Of a stretch of 64,000 nt of DNA, positions 51,605 to 60,231 are shown in pieces. The notes below the pieces were generated by a model. The model saw only the letters and a program-made list of their open reading frames with translations. It searched no databases and was not told where the DNA came from. This DNA is from Gluconacetobacter azotocaptans (lineage in GTDB: Bacteria; Pseudomonadota; Alphaproteobacteria; Acetobacterales; Acetobacteraceae): the NCBI RefSeq assembly GCF_014174355.1, contig NZ_JABEQF010000002.1:62001-126000 (forward strand), written 5' to 3'. Within the stretch, counting starts at the first letter, position 1. Each line of letters opens with the position of its first letter. Both the position numbers and the translations under genes were made by a program.

Positions 51605-52708
51605 ATGCTGACACGCAGGCATATTCTCGGGGCCGCCGGCGCGGCGGCGGCCTGGGGGGCGACCCCGGCGCGGGCCGCCGCGTCGCTGGCCCCCCGGCCG
51701 CTGGTGTTCGGCCACCGCGGCGCGTCGGCGCTGCGGCCGGAACATACGCTGGCGTCCTATGCCAAGGCGATCGCCGACGGTGCCGATTATATCGAACCCG
51801 ATCTGGTGCCGACCCGCGACGGGGTTCTGGTCGCGCGCCATGAAAGCGATATTACCGGCACCACCGACGTGGCCGACCGGCCCGAATTCGCCGCGCGCCG
51901 CCGCACGCTGGTCATCGACGGCGCGCGCAAGACCGGGTGGTTCACCACCGATTTCACGCTGGCGGAACTCAAGACCCTGCGGGCGCGCGAACGCCTGCCC
52001 GCCATCCGGCCCCAGAACACGCGCTATGACGGGCATTTCGATATCCCGACCTTCGAGGAGATCATTGATTTCGTCGCCGCCGAATCCGCGGCGCGCGGCC
52101 GGGTGGTCGGGCTGATTCCGGAAATCAAGAATTCGACCCATTTTCATACGCTGGGCCACACGCCGGAGGAGACGTTCCTGCGCGTGATCGCCGCGCATGA
52201 CTACACGCGCTTCGCCCCGCTGGAGGTCCAGTCGTTCGAAACCACCAATTTGCGCATGCTGCGTGGCCGGGTCCAGGCGATCAACCCGCAGGCGCGGCTG
52301 ATGCTGCTGATGGGCGAGCGGCAGGAGGTTCCGCCTGACCTGGCGGCGCGGGGCCAGCAGACACATTTCGGCGACCTGATGACCCCTGACGGGTTGCGTG
52401 AGGTCAGGACCTATGCCGATGTCATCGGGCCGTCCAATACCGATCTGATCCCCCGCGACGCCACCGGCGCGTGGCAGGCGCCCTCGACACTGGTTGACGA
52501 CGCGCACCGGGCGGGCCTGCTGGTCCATTCCTATACCTGCCGGCCGGAGAATCACTTCCTGCCCCGGCAACTGCGCAATGACGCGGCGGAGAACGCCCGC
52601 AACCCGGCGGGCGCGATTGCCGAGATCAGGCGGTATCTCGATCTGGGCCTGGACGGATTCTTTACCGACGATCCGGCGATCGGTCGGCTGGCGGTCGACG
52701 GGGCGTAG
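51605..52708 (+). CDS. glpQ: Periplasmic glycerophosphodiester phosphodiesterase
   Basis: This 367-aa protein has a Tat-type signal (MLTRRHILGAAGAAAAWGAT). The GDPD barrel shows the catalytic PLVFGHRGASALRPEHTLAS, metal ligands in YIEPDLVPTRDGVLVARHES, the GlpQ-type insertion DFTLAELKTLRARERLPAIR, PEIKNSTHFHTLG and C-terminal LDGFFTDDPAIGRL. It hydrolyses glycerophosphodiesters to glycerol-3-phosphate and an alcohol. It is 10 bp behind a TonB receptor gene, which suggests uptake followed by periplasmic hydrolysis. Confidence 0.93.
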   Translation: MLTRRHILGAAGAAAAWGATPARAAASLAPRPLVFGHRGASALRPEHTLASYAKAIADGADYIEPDLVPTRDGVLVARHESDITGTTDVADRPEFAARRRTLVIDGARKTGWFTTDFTLAELKTLRARERLPAIRPQNTRYDGHFDIPTFEEIIDFVAAESAARGRVVGLIPEIKNSTHFHTLGHTPEETFLRVIAAHDYTRFAPLEVQSFETTNLRMLRGRVQAINPQARLMLLMGERQEVPPDLAARGQQTHFGDLMTPDGLREVRTYADVIGPSNTDLIPRDATGAWQAPSTLVDDAHRAGLLVHSYTCRPENHFLPRQLRNDAAENARNPAGAIAEIRRYLDLGLDGFFTDDPAIGRLAVDGA

Positions 52709-52792
52709 GCCGGGAACCATTCGCCTCGCAGGGCGATAGGGGCTGGATAGCGGGGTCGTCCACGACGCCCCGCCGTTCCGGAGAACACGGCC

Positions 52793-53071
52793 ATGGCTGA
52801 TCTGACTTCCATCGAGATCCTGTCGCATCTGACCGCGCTGCGCGCGCAGGTTTCGGGCCTGCATTCGGCCCTGATCGCCCGACCCGACCACACGCCCCCC
52901 GCGACCGAAACGCTCAGCGTCAGTCTGGGGGAACCCGTGCTGGACCTAGTCGATTCCTGGCGGACCCGGCAGTTGGACGTACCCACCCGCTCGGTGGCGG
53001 TGGAACGCATGGTCGAGGCTTTCCTGGATCTGGACGCCTGGACCCGCGACCGGGAAGAGGATTTGCCCTGA
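52793..53071 (+). CDS. 92-aa protein with ribbon-helix-helix-like C-terminus
   Basis: The N-terminus (SIEILSHLTALRAQVSGLHS) is helical. The C-terminal half (SVSLGEPVLDLVDSWRTRQL; SVAVERMVEAFLDLDAW) has the strand-helix-helix pattern of small RHH DNA-binding or antitoxin-like proteins. No toxin gene is adjacent. The family is not certain. GGAGAAC lies 8 bases before the ATG. Confidence 0.55.
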   Translation: MADLTSIEILSHLTALRAQVSGLHSALIARPDHTPPATETLSVSLGEPVLDLVDSWRTRQLDVPTRSVAVERMVEAFLDLDAWTRDREEDLP

Positions 53072-53623
53072 CCCGCACGCGGCGGGCGGTGCCCGCTGGT
53101 CGGCGTCCTGACCGCCGGGCGGTTTCGGACTTTGAGGGCACGGGCACGTCGCAACAACGCGTGGGTCCATCGGCCGCACGGCAGGGCGGCCTGCCTGTTC
53201 ACGTTGAAGGGCCTACCCGGGCGGCAAGATATTGACCTTGCCCGGTTTCACGATGGACCATGCGGCGCGGTACGAACTGCGCCGCATCATTTACGTCATT
53301 CCGTTTCACCCATCATCGAGCAGACCGCACGCCGGGTCATGGCGCTGCGCGCGCGTCGCGTCGGAAAAATCACCGGTAGTGCAAAAAATTCCGGCCTTGC
53401 GCGACGGCAGCAGAGGCCGCGTGCGCACAGGCCTCTGCCCCAGAAGCGGTTTTACCATCTATGGGCGGTCACGATCAGCAATAAGTAAATATACAATTAA
53501 TATATTCTTCCTTATTGTTGATTTCACGAGATAAACAACGGCGATATTCTGGTTTAATCGTTTGACTCCGGGTGTTGTTTGTATTTTTCTATCAATGCAG
53601 CGACCCCAGAGAGGAAGAAGTCC
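53072..53623. other. 552-bp intergenic region, no gene recognised
   Basis: The first 400 bp are GC-rich with inconsistent open frames. The last 120 bp turn AT-rich (AAATATACAATTAATATATT) and probably hold the promoter of the Hint-domain gene. No repeat of families A or B is present. Confidence 0.45.
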
Positions 53624-55387
53624 ATGACGGCTTTGGTCAGCATTAACGCCGGTACCGCGACCGTATACAGCTCGGGTGATCTGTCCGGCGTGATCGGGCT
53701 CAGCGCGGTCAGCGCCATTGTCGTCACAAAAACTGCCGACACGCCGGCCGGGGATCCTGTCGTCGTCAATCTGACCAATCTCACCGGCATCAACGCGCTG
53801 TCGTCGGTTACTGTCGAAAACGGCGCCACGGCACAGGTTGGTGGTGGCCTGATCGGGGTGGGCGCCGCCACCAACCTGACCGTGGACGGCGGTATCCTGG
53901 AAATCGAGGGCAGTGCGATCGGCGCGGGGGCCCTCAATACCATCACCGTCGGACCCGCCGGAGGGGAGATCAAGGTCGATCCCACGGGACTGTCTCTGGG
54001 GGTCCTGAATATTCCAGTTGATTTCGTGGATGCGAGCGGAAATCCGACCACCACGATTCCCCCCAATTTCGAGATGGATTTCCCCCCCACCGTTAACCTG
54101 CTCGGTCAGACCGTCACGCTGACGAGTATTGCCGCGTCATATGACGTGGCGTCCAATACCACCACCATCGGCGATGGCGTCAGCCTGCTCGGAATTCTGG
54201 GCGTGGGACGGACCATTACGTTGCAGGGCGATCCGTTCGATCTGGCGGGAACCGGAACGGCTCATAAGGATATTTTTGGGAACATAACAAGTTATTCGAA
54301 GAGTTTTACCAAATCTGACGGCGCCAACGGCATTATTACCTGCTTCCTGCCCGGCACACTGGTGAGTACGCCCGACGGGACATGCGCCGTCGAGCACATG
54401 CGGGTCGGTGATGCGGTTCTGGCCCATGTCGACGGGCGGGATGTCGTTCGGACGATTGTCTGGGTCGGCACGCAGCGTGTGACGGCGCATGATCGGGACG
54501 ATTATCCGGTGCGCATTCGCAAGGACGCTTTCGCCGACGGGGCGCCGTTCATGGATCTGCTGGTGACGCCGGAGCATTGCCTGTATGTCGACGGCCGGCT
54601 GGTCCCGGCCCGCATGCTGGTCAACGGGCGCTCGATCACTGCCGAGACCTCCATGGGCAGTTTCGATGTCTACCACATCGAGACGGAGGAGCATTCCATC
54701 GTCACGGCCAACGGCATGCTGACCGAAAGCTATCTGGACACCGGCAACCGCCGGTCCTTCCGTCCCGTCCAGGATGGCAGCGTGGTTGTCGGCCTGTTTG
54801 GCCCGCGCAAGACATGGGAGCATGATGCCGCGGCCCCGCTCTGCGTCGCGCGCGAAACGGTGGAGCCGCTGTTCCGCCGGATCGAGGACCGTGCGGTCGC
54901 CTTGGGCCTTTCCTCCGTGACAGGCGTGCCGGAGACGACGCAGGAGGCCGGGCTGCACCTGGTGACGGAAACCGGCCGGATCATCCGCCAGACGCGCGAG
55001 GCCAATGGCCATGCCGTGTTCATGATCCCGCCCGAGGTCGGGCACGTCCACCTCGTCTCGCGCACCAGCAGGCCGTCGGACGTCGTGGGGCCGTTCCTCG
55101 ACGACCGTCGGGAACTGGGGGTATTGGTGGGAGAGGTCATGTTGTTCGACGCCGATATCACCCGCCGGATCGACGCCCATCTGACGACCGGCGATCTTGC
55201 CGGATGGGACGTGCGGGAAAGCGCGCCCTGCCGCTGGACGAACGGCAATGCGCTTCTGCCGCTGGGTGCGCGCCGGCCCAGCACCATCGGACTGCTGGCG
55301 GTGAATATCCTGGCGGCTGGTCCATATCTCGTTCGGGGCGGCGAGGGACTGCCCACGCCGGCTGACCGTCGGGCTGACAGGCGCTAG
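53624..55387 (+). CDS. Hint-domain (autoprocessing) surface-type protein
   Basis: In this 587-aa protein, residues 1-235 are a Ser/Thr/Gly/Val-rich beta repeat passenger (ALSSVTVENGATAQVGGGLI; LNTITVGPAGGEIKVDPTG) without a signal peptide. A Hint_2 domain begins at Cys240 (GIITCFLPGTLVSTPDGTCA) and runs to about 385. It includes RVGDAVLAHVDGRDVVRTIV, LLVTPEHCLYVDGRLVPARM and YHIETEEHSIVTANGM. A C-terminal region of about 200 aa follows. Hint domains cleave the peptide bond before the Cys, so the passenger may be released or attached elsewhere. Such proteins are frequent in Acetobacteraceae and often secreted by non-Sec routes. GAGGAAGAAG precedes the ATG. Confidence 0.85.
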   Translation: MTALVSINAGTATVYSSGDLSGVIGLSAVSAIVVTKTADTPAGDPVVVNLTNLTGINALSSVTVENGATAQVGGGLIGVGAATNLTVDGGILEIEGSAIGAGALNTITVGPAGGEIKVDPTGLSLGVLNIPVDFVDASGNPTTTIPPNFEMDFPPTVNLLGQTVTLTSIAASYDVASNTTTIGDGVSLLGILGVGRTITLQGDPFDLAGTGTAHKDIFGNITSYSKSFTKSDGANGIITCFLPGTLVSTPDGTCAVEHMRVGDAVLAHVDGRDVVRTIVWVGTQRVTAHDRDDYPVRIRKDAFADGAPFMDLLVTPEHCLYVDGRLVPARMLVNGRSITAETSMGSFDVYHIETEEHSIVTANGMLTESYLDTGNRRSFRPVQDGSVVVGLFGPRKTWEHDAAAPLCVARETVEPLFRRIEDRAVALGLSSVTGVPETTQEAGLHLVTETGRIIRQTREANGHAVFMIPPEVGHVHLVSRTSRPSDVVGPFLDDRRELGVLVGEVMLFDADITRRIDAHLTTGDLAGWDVRESAPCRWTNGNALLPLGARRPSTIGLLAVNILAAGPYLVRGGEGLPTPADRRADRR

Positions 55388-55434
55388 GGGGGCGGCCTGC
55401 TGAACGGGGCCGGTTTCCGAAAACCGCTTCGGGC

Positions 55435-56022
55435 ATGCATCATTTCATTCTCCAGCCTGGCCAGATCTGGATGCCCGCCGGCTCTGGCGCCCGGTCGCGG
55501 GTCGTCGTCGATGTGCTGCGCGACGGCGTGTTGTATCGCGAGCAGGGAGACGGACCGGGTGCGGGCCTGTCGCGGGTCGGCAAGGGCGGCTTCCGACAAT
55601 GGATCAGGCGGACCGAGGCCCGGTTGCAGGGCATCGATCCGGATACCGGCCGGAAGGCCTCGCCCAGCGCCGAACTGGGCAAGCGCATCCGCATCTTGCG
55701 GAAAATCGCGGGACTCAGTCAGCAGCAATTGGCCGATGGGCTGGGCCTGTCGCGTTCGGCCATCGCGTTCTGGGAAACCGGGCGCGAGGGCGGTATCCAG
55801 AAACATCTTGCCGTGTTGGCGCGGATCCTGGGCGTGGAGGCCGAGGCGCTGCTGACAGGCATGGCCGATGAAAAGATCCCCGTCACTCTGTCGCCGGACG
55901 AGAACGACCTTGTGATGCTCTATCGCAGGCTCGACCCGGCGGGAAAGATCAACGCACAGAAATGGATCGAACGTCAGACCCGGAACGCGGCCCTTCCCGC
56001 CGAATCCGGAGACACGTCATAA
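55435..56022 (+). CDS. XRE-family regulator with N-terminal extension
   Basis: This 195-aa protein has about 80 residues of unassigned sequence (MHHFILQPGQIWMPAGSGAR onward) before a Cro/C1 helix-turn-helix at about 82-135 (RIRILRKIAGLSQQQLADGL; GLSRSAIAFWETGREGGIQK). A helical tail of unknown role follows. It lies 47 bp after the Hint-domain gene on the same strand, and the 98-aa gene starts 32 bp after its stop. The N-terminal basic region may be a second nucleic-acid contact. Confidence 0.8.
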   Translation: MHHFILQPGQIWMPAGSGARSRVVVDVLRDGVLYREQGDGPGAGLSRVGKGGFRQWIRRTEARLQGIDPDTGRKASPSAELGKRIRILRKIAGLSQQQLADGLGLSRSAIAFWETGREGGIQKHLAVLARILGVEAEALLTGMADEKIPVTLSPDENDLVMLYRRLDPAGKINAQKWIERQTRNAALPAESGDTS

Positions 56023-56054
56023 CCGGCCGATGTCGCGTGTGCCTTGTCCCCGAC

Positions 56055-56351
56055 ATGGAACAGGATGGATCCGGCATCGTCGGAGAGAGCAGGGTGGATT
56101 CGGAAAATTGCACGATTGCCGACCTTGAGGCACGCCTGACCACTGTCGAGCGGACGCTGGATGAAATCGTCGCTTCCCTCGAACAACACAATCCCAAAAA
56201 CGTGGAGCGGCGGGTCAGGCTTCTTGCCGCCATTGTCGGCGGCATGGCCGGCAGCCTGCGCACCCTGACGTCGCGGGTCGATGCGACGCGGACACCCGGG
56301 CATGGCGCCGGACAGGCAGGTCGCGTTCAGGGCGAAGGGCGGAGTGGGTAG
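56055..56351 (+). CDS. Small coiled-coil protein, 98 aa
   Basis: The central part TIADLEARLTTVERTLDEIV predicts a coiled coil, followed by VRLLAAIVGGMAGSLRTLTS and a disordered Gly-rich tail. The family is unknown. Its position directly after the XRE regulator suggests a shared transcript. No clear ribosome binding site is seen, which lowers confidence. Confidence 0.5.
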   Translation: MEQDGSGIVGESRVDSENCTIADLEARLTTVERTLDEIVASLEQHNPKNVERRVRLLAAIVGGMAGSLRTLTSRVDATRTPGHGAGQAGRVQGEGRSG

Positions 56352-56405
56352 AATGGAGCGCACCCCTACGGAACAAAGGTGCGCGGTCCCGTGGATCGTC
56401 TGTCG

Positions 56406-56588
56406 TCATCGGGGCAGGCATGGTTCCCGCACTCGCCAGTCTTCAGGGCCCTGTTCGACCAGGCGGACAAGATCGGGCGGGATGGGTTCATCGGCCACCG
56501 CGTCGAACAGCATATGGAGTTCTCGCCGCAGCCAGAGATCGAACGGCACATCGTCATCCTGCGTGTGCCGATGATGTGTGATTTGCAT
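56406..56588 (-). CDS. NepR-like anti-sigma factor, 60 aa
   Basis: The segment VPFDLWLRRELHMLFDAVAD followed by EPIPPDLVRLVEQ matches the NepR core, which is two helices with a conserved hydrophobic face and an EPIP turn. NepR proteins hold the general-stress sigma factor EcfG until PhyR sequesters them. No ecfG or phyR gene is visible in the window, so this would be an orphan. GGTGGAG lies 5 bases before the ATG. The conserved core is short, so another small helical protein is possible. Confidence 0.5.
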   Translation of the reverse strand: MQITHHRHTQDDDVPFDLWLRRELHMLFDAVADEPIPPDLVRLVEQGPEDWRVREPCLPR

Positions 56589-56714
56589 GTCTCCACCGGT
56601 CAATGGGTTAAGATGGATTGACGATGCTGTATGAACGAGTTGTGTCCGCAAAGGTTGACATGCGCGGCTGACAAGGTTCTGTGACGGCGGTCCGGCAAGG
56701 CAGATCGTGTTTTG

Positions 56715-56800
56715 CCCGAACCCCGATCATGGATCAACAGACTGGCTTCCAAAGGCGGCTGTCTTTGGCGGGTTTCAGGACAGCGCCCTGAGGCATGCCC
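56715..56800 (+). repeat. Dispersed intergenic palindrome, family A, copy 4
   Basis: CCCCGATCATGGATCAACAG, CCAAAGGC-ggct-GTCTTTGG and CGGGTTTCAGGACAGCGCCC occur in this order, as in the copies at 643-705 and 6285-6360. The first element is shared with 32000-32017. Confidence 0.7.
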
Positions 56801-56906
56801 CCGAAGAGTCATTCATAGCCTGGACGGGCATAAGATTGGACCGAGGGGAAACCAGCGCGGCGACCATTCCCGGACATGGCACGATGGTCCGACGTGCCGC
56901 GGCGGA

Positions 56907-57761
56907 TTACGCCCCGGGCGTGCTGCGCGCCATGCCGCGCAGGCGGCTACCGGCGTGGGGGTTGGCGTAATGAAACAGGGCAGTTGCCCGGGTCTTGTCA
57001 TGATCGCACGGTTCGTTTGCGTGAACCGAGCGATAGCCCCAGAAGAAATAGACGTTCCCCGGCAGCATGCGCACCCGGGTGGGGCGCAGATATCCCGAGT
57101 GGATCAGCCGCTTCAGCGCGACCTGCGTCAATCTGTTGTCGAGCAGGATCTTGTCGAGCAGATTGAGGAAATAGCTCGACCTGATCCCGCGCGTATTGGG
57201 CAGCATGATCAGGTCGCCGCGCTTGCCGTCCTTCGGCATGATGACCGGGACGAGTGCGGTGATGACGTAGGAATCGTAATGAAAGAGAAAGGCGTGCTGT
57301 TCGCCGGTCTTTCCGGAAAGGCACCGCAGGACCTGGTAGAAAGGCACCGTCGGCGGGGCCTTTCCGGTGCCTTTCCGATAGATCGTCTGGCAGGCCTGCA
57401 TGAATTCGGGTGACAGGCCCAGGGTATCGAGGAAAGTCCCTCTGACACTCTCGCGACCGGCGAATGCGATATACTCGCCGCCGGCGGCCGCGACCTTATG
57501 TTCGATGAAGGTCCGCAGCGCGGACAGATCGTCGGCGTGGATGCAATCGGTTGCGACGCCGAACCCTTGCCGGTTCATGTCATCGGCAATGCGGGCCAGC
57601 ATGTCGTCCGGCAGCGATGGAAAGGCGACCCTGGCTTCGGCCGCCGTGACAAGATCGATATGCGCGTGTACGTCCCGGGGGGGCGAAACGTTTGGCGACG
57701 CGATGCTGGGCAATGTCAGCGGTGTATCGTCTCCTGTTATTTCGGAGAACTCCTTGTTCAT
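56907..57761 (-). CDS. 2OG-Fe(II) dioxygenase-like protein, standing alone
   Basis: In this 284-aa protein the Fe ligands can be placed at His161 and Asp163 (FLFHYDSYVITALVP) and His247 (YRSVHANEPC), with a 2-oxoglutarate Arg at about 258 (DKTRATALFHYANPH). This is the jelly-roll arrangement of phytanoyl-CoA-like dioxygenases. Unusual is the long helical insert between the sites (SSYFLNLLDKILLDNRLTQV). The substrate is unknown and no biosynthetic partners adjoin. A family A repeat lies beyond its 3' end and an AT-rich region upstream. It is probably cytosolic, since no signal is present. Confidence 0.72.
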   Translation of the reverse strand: MNKEFSEITGDDTPLTLPSIASPNVSPPRDVHAHIDLVTAAEARVAFPSLPDDMLARIADDMNRQGFGVATDCIHADDLSALRTFIEHKVAAAGGEYIAFAGRESVRGTFLDTLGLSPEFMQACQTIYRKGTGKAPPTVPFYQVLRCLSGKTGEQHAFLFHYDSYVITALVPVIMPKDGKRGDLIMLPNTRGIRSSYFLNLLDKILLDNRLTQVALKRLIHSGYLRPTRVRMLPGNVYFFWGYRSVHANEPCDHDKTRATALFHYANPHAGSRLRGMARSTPGA

Positions 57762-58115
57762 ATTACTAACTCCCGGTGGCGGGTCATTTAGATTTTTGGT
57801 ATGGAAGATTGTTAAGTAAAATTCGGGAATCTCGGCAGGATATTTTGCGAGCCCGAAGAAAAATCACGCCCATTAAAGTGTCTGAACCAAATAAAATTAG
57901 GATAATATTGGTTTCATAAAATAAATTTTATAATATAAATATATGTTAATGATAAATGGCAGATTCAAAAAAGAGCAAGACAAAACATGTCGGCCCGTCA
58001 CGCGATCACTTCGTGTTGATAGGAGTACCGTCGGGGCCTGCGCCCCCTGCATTCCGGTCGGTGGATGCCCACTGTCAGGGGGTGCCGCATGTATGCGATC
58101 GGGGAAAAGGGGCCC
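57762..58115. other. 354-bp AT-rich divergent intergenic region
   Basis: The centre (57880-57960) is strongly AT-rich (AATTTTATAATATAAATATA) and sits between the divergent dioxygenase and esterase genes, so it probably holds both promoters. A frame starting MADSKKSKTKHVGPSRDHF at 57956 resembles the start of small stress proteins but loses that character after 20 residues and is not called. Confidence 0.5.
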
Positions 58116-59459
58116 ATGATGGCCGATACATCCTTCCGTGGCGGGGGTCGCCTTGACGGTTTCGCCGGCCTGGTCGCGGCATTGCGCGATCAGGGCGAGC
58201 CGCTGCCGGGTCTGGACCACGCCGAGGCGTTCGGTGCGGCGTTCGATCGCTTCGGCGATGCCCGGGTGGTGCTGCTGGGCGAGGCGACGCATGGCACGTC
58301 GGAATTCTATCGGGCGCGCGCCGCCATTACGCGCCGGCTGATCGAACATCATGGCTTTACCGTCGTCGCGGTCGAGGCCGACTGGCCCGACGGCGCGCGG
58401 ATCGACGATTATGTCCGGCATCGGGCGCCCCGGCCGTGGCGTGGGCCGGCGTTCTCCCGTTTTCCGACCTGGATGTGGCGTAACGAGGACGTGGCTGCCT
58501 TAGTGCATTGGCTGCATCGCCACAACGAAACCCGCGCGGAGGCCGAGCGCGTGTCGTTTCACGGGCTCGATCTGTACAGCCTGGGGGAATCAATCCACGC
58601 TGTACTGGCCTATCTGGACCATGTCGATCCTGACGCGGGGGCGTCCGCCCGGCGGCGCTATGCCCGCCTGACGCCGTGGCAGGACGATCCGGCCCGCTAT
58701 GGACGGGCGGTGGCGGGGCAGGGACAGGACAGTTGCGAGGACGCGGTCGTGGCGCAACTGCGCGACCTGCTGGTCCATCGCCTGCGCTACCTGCACCGCG
58801 ATGGCGAAGCCTGGTTCGATGCCGTGCAGAATGCGCGCATCGTCCGTGCCGCCGAACTGTATTACCGGATCATGTATCGCGGCGCGACCGAAAGCTGGAA
58901 CCTGCGGGACCGGCACATGTTCGGCACCATCCAGGCGCTGCTGGCCCATCGGGGCGATGCGGCGAAGGCGGTGATCTGGGCGCATAATTCGCATGTCGGC
59001 AACGCGGCCGCGACCGCGATGGGATGGGAGGGCCAGTTCAACATCGGCGAACTCTGCCGCATGGCCCATGGCGACGAGGCCGTCCTGATCGGCTTCGGCA
59101 CCGACCGCGGCACCGTCGCGGCTGCCAGCGACTGGGACGGAGACATGGAAGTGAAGACCGTGCGCCCGGCGCGGTTCGACAGCTATGAACATGCTTTCGC
59201 CCGCGCGGGCCATCCCACGAGCCTGACGGATTGGCGGGACAGCCGGGCGGCGCTGAGGGCGCATCTGCGCGGGCCGCTGCGCGAACGGGCGATCGGCGTG
59301 ATCTATCGCCCCGAAACCGAACTGGCGAGCCATTATTTCGAGGCGTCGCTGGCCGAGCAGTTCGATGCCTGGGTCTGGTTCGAGGAAACGCGGGCCGTCA
59401 TGCCGCTGGGGCATGCGCCTGCCCACGGTGCCCCTGAAACCTGGCCCTTCGGCCTGTGA
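58116..59459 (+). CDS. Erythromycin esterase-like family hydrolase
   Basis: In this 447-aa protein the family signature is clear: VVLLGEATHGTSEFYRARAA with the metal/catalytic Glu and His, VVAVEADWPDGARIDDYVRH, FHGLDLYSLGESIHAVLAYL, VIWAHNSHVGNAAATAMGWE and RAIGVIYRPETELASHYFEA. Only some members hydrolyse macrolides; many, including those paired with a phosphoribosyltransferase, have unknown roles. The phosphoribosyltransferase gene follows after 15 bp. The start is set at ATG 58116 after AAAGGGG; 58119 and 58089 are alternatives. Confidence 0.88.
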   Translation: MMADTSFRGGGRLDGFAGLVAALRDQGEPLPGLDHAEAFGAAFDRFGDARVVLLGEATHGTSEFYRARAAITRRLIEHHGFTVVAVEADWPDGARIDDYVRHRAPRPWRGPAFSRFPTWMWRNEDVAALVHWLHRHNETRAEAERVSFHGLDLYSLGESIHAVLAYLDHVDPDAGASARRRYARLTPWQDDPARYGRAVAGQGQDSCEDAVVAQLRDLLVHRLRYLHRDGEAWFDAVQNARIVRAAELYYRIMYRGATESWNLRDRHMFGTIQALLAHRGDAAKAVIWAHNSHVGNAAATAMGWEGQFNIGELCRMAHGDEAVLIGFGTDRGTVAAASDWDGDMEVKTVRPARFDSYEHAFARAGHPTSLTDWRDSRAALRAHLRGPLRERAIGVIYRPETELASHYFEASLAEQFDAWVWFEETRAVMPLGHAPAHGAPETWPFGL

Positions 59460-59474
59460 CCCGGTACAGGACCC

Positions 59475-60164
59475 ATGACGATGTCCGACCGTCGAGAGCC
59501 GTTTCGCGACAGGGAGGAGGCGGGGCGCGCGCTGGCCGCTGTCCTTCTGCCGTATGCCGCGTCCCATCCCCTGGTGCTGGCGTTGCCGCGGGGCGGCGTT
59601 CCGGTGGCGTTCGAGGTCGCGCGGGCGCTCGATACCGACATGGACCTGCTGTTCGTGCGCAAGATCGGTATGCCGGGGCATGAGGAATACGGCCTGGGGG
59701 CGGTCGTGGACGGCGCCGCGCCGCGCATCGTCCTGGATCGGGTGCGGGTTGGGGAATTCGGGGTCGGAACCTCCACCATCCGGGAGATCGTGCAGCGCCA
59801 GCTTGGCGAGATCGCACGCCAGCGACGGCTGTATCTGAAGGGACGGCCGCCGCTGCCGGTAGCGGGGCGGGTCGTCATTGTCGTCGATGACGGGATTGCG
59901 ACGGGGGGTACCATGCGGGCGGCGTTGCAGGCCGTGCGCGGGGCGCAGCCCGCGCGCCTGATCCTGGCGGTGCCGGTGGCGCCACCCGACAGTATCGCGG
60001 ACCTTGCCGCCGAATGCGACGAGGTCGTCTGTCTGATGCGACCGAACCCGCTTTATGCCGTCGGCGCCTATTATCGCGATTTTGCGCAGGTCGAGGATCA
60101 GGAGGTGATCCGCCTGGTCGCCCAGGCGGAACGCCCAGTCCCTGGCGACCGGAGGGCAGGGTAG
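59475..60164 (+). CDS. Phosphoribosyltransferase-like protein
   Basis: This 229-aa type I PRTase fold has PLVLALPRGGVPVAFEVARA near the start and the PRPP-binding loop VVIVVDDGIATGGTMRAALQ. In other bacteria the same domain is encoded next to or fused with erythromycin esterase-like proteins, as here. It is likely cotranscribed with the esterase. Whether it transfers phosphoribose or hydrolyses an ester is unknown. Confidence 0.88.
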   Translation: MTMSDRREPFRDREEAGRALAAVLLPYAASHPLVLALPRGGVPVAFEVARALDTDMDLLFVRKIGMPGHEEYGLGAVVDGAAPRIVLDRVRVGEFGVGTSTIREIVQRQLGEIARQRRLYLKGRPPLPVAGRVVIVVDDGIATGGTMRAALQAVRGAQPARLILAVPVAPPDSIADLAAECDEVVCLMRPNPLYAVGAYYRDFAQVEDQEVIRLVAQAERPVPGDRRAG

Positions 60165-60231
60165 GGCGTCGGCCCGTATGGACCAGGCGGGCCGGGCGGC
60201 CACACGGCCCCCCGGCCCCGTGGGCATGGCA

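Noticed and set aside
53132-53534. Overlapping short frames between the RHH-like gene and the Hint-domain gene
   Set aside because: No ribosome binding site, Arg-rich random composition and no motif.
57956-58156. Frame starting MADSKKSKTKHVGPSRDHF
   Set aside because: The first 15 residues resemble small stress proteins, but the rest does not, and there is no ribosome binding site.
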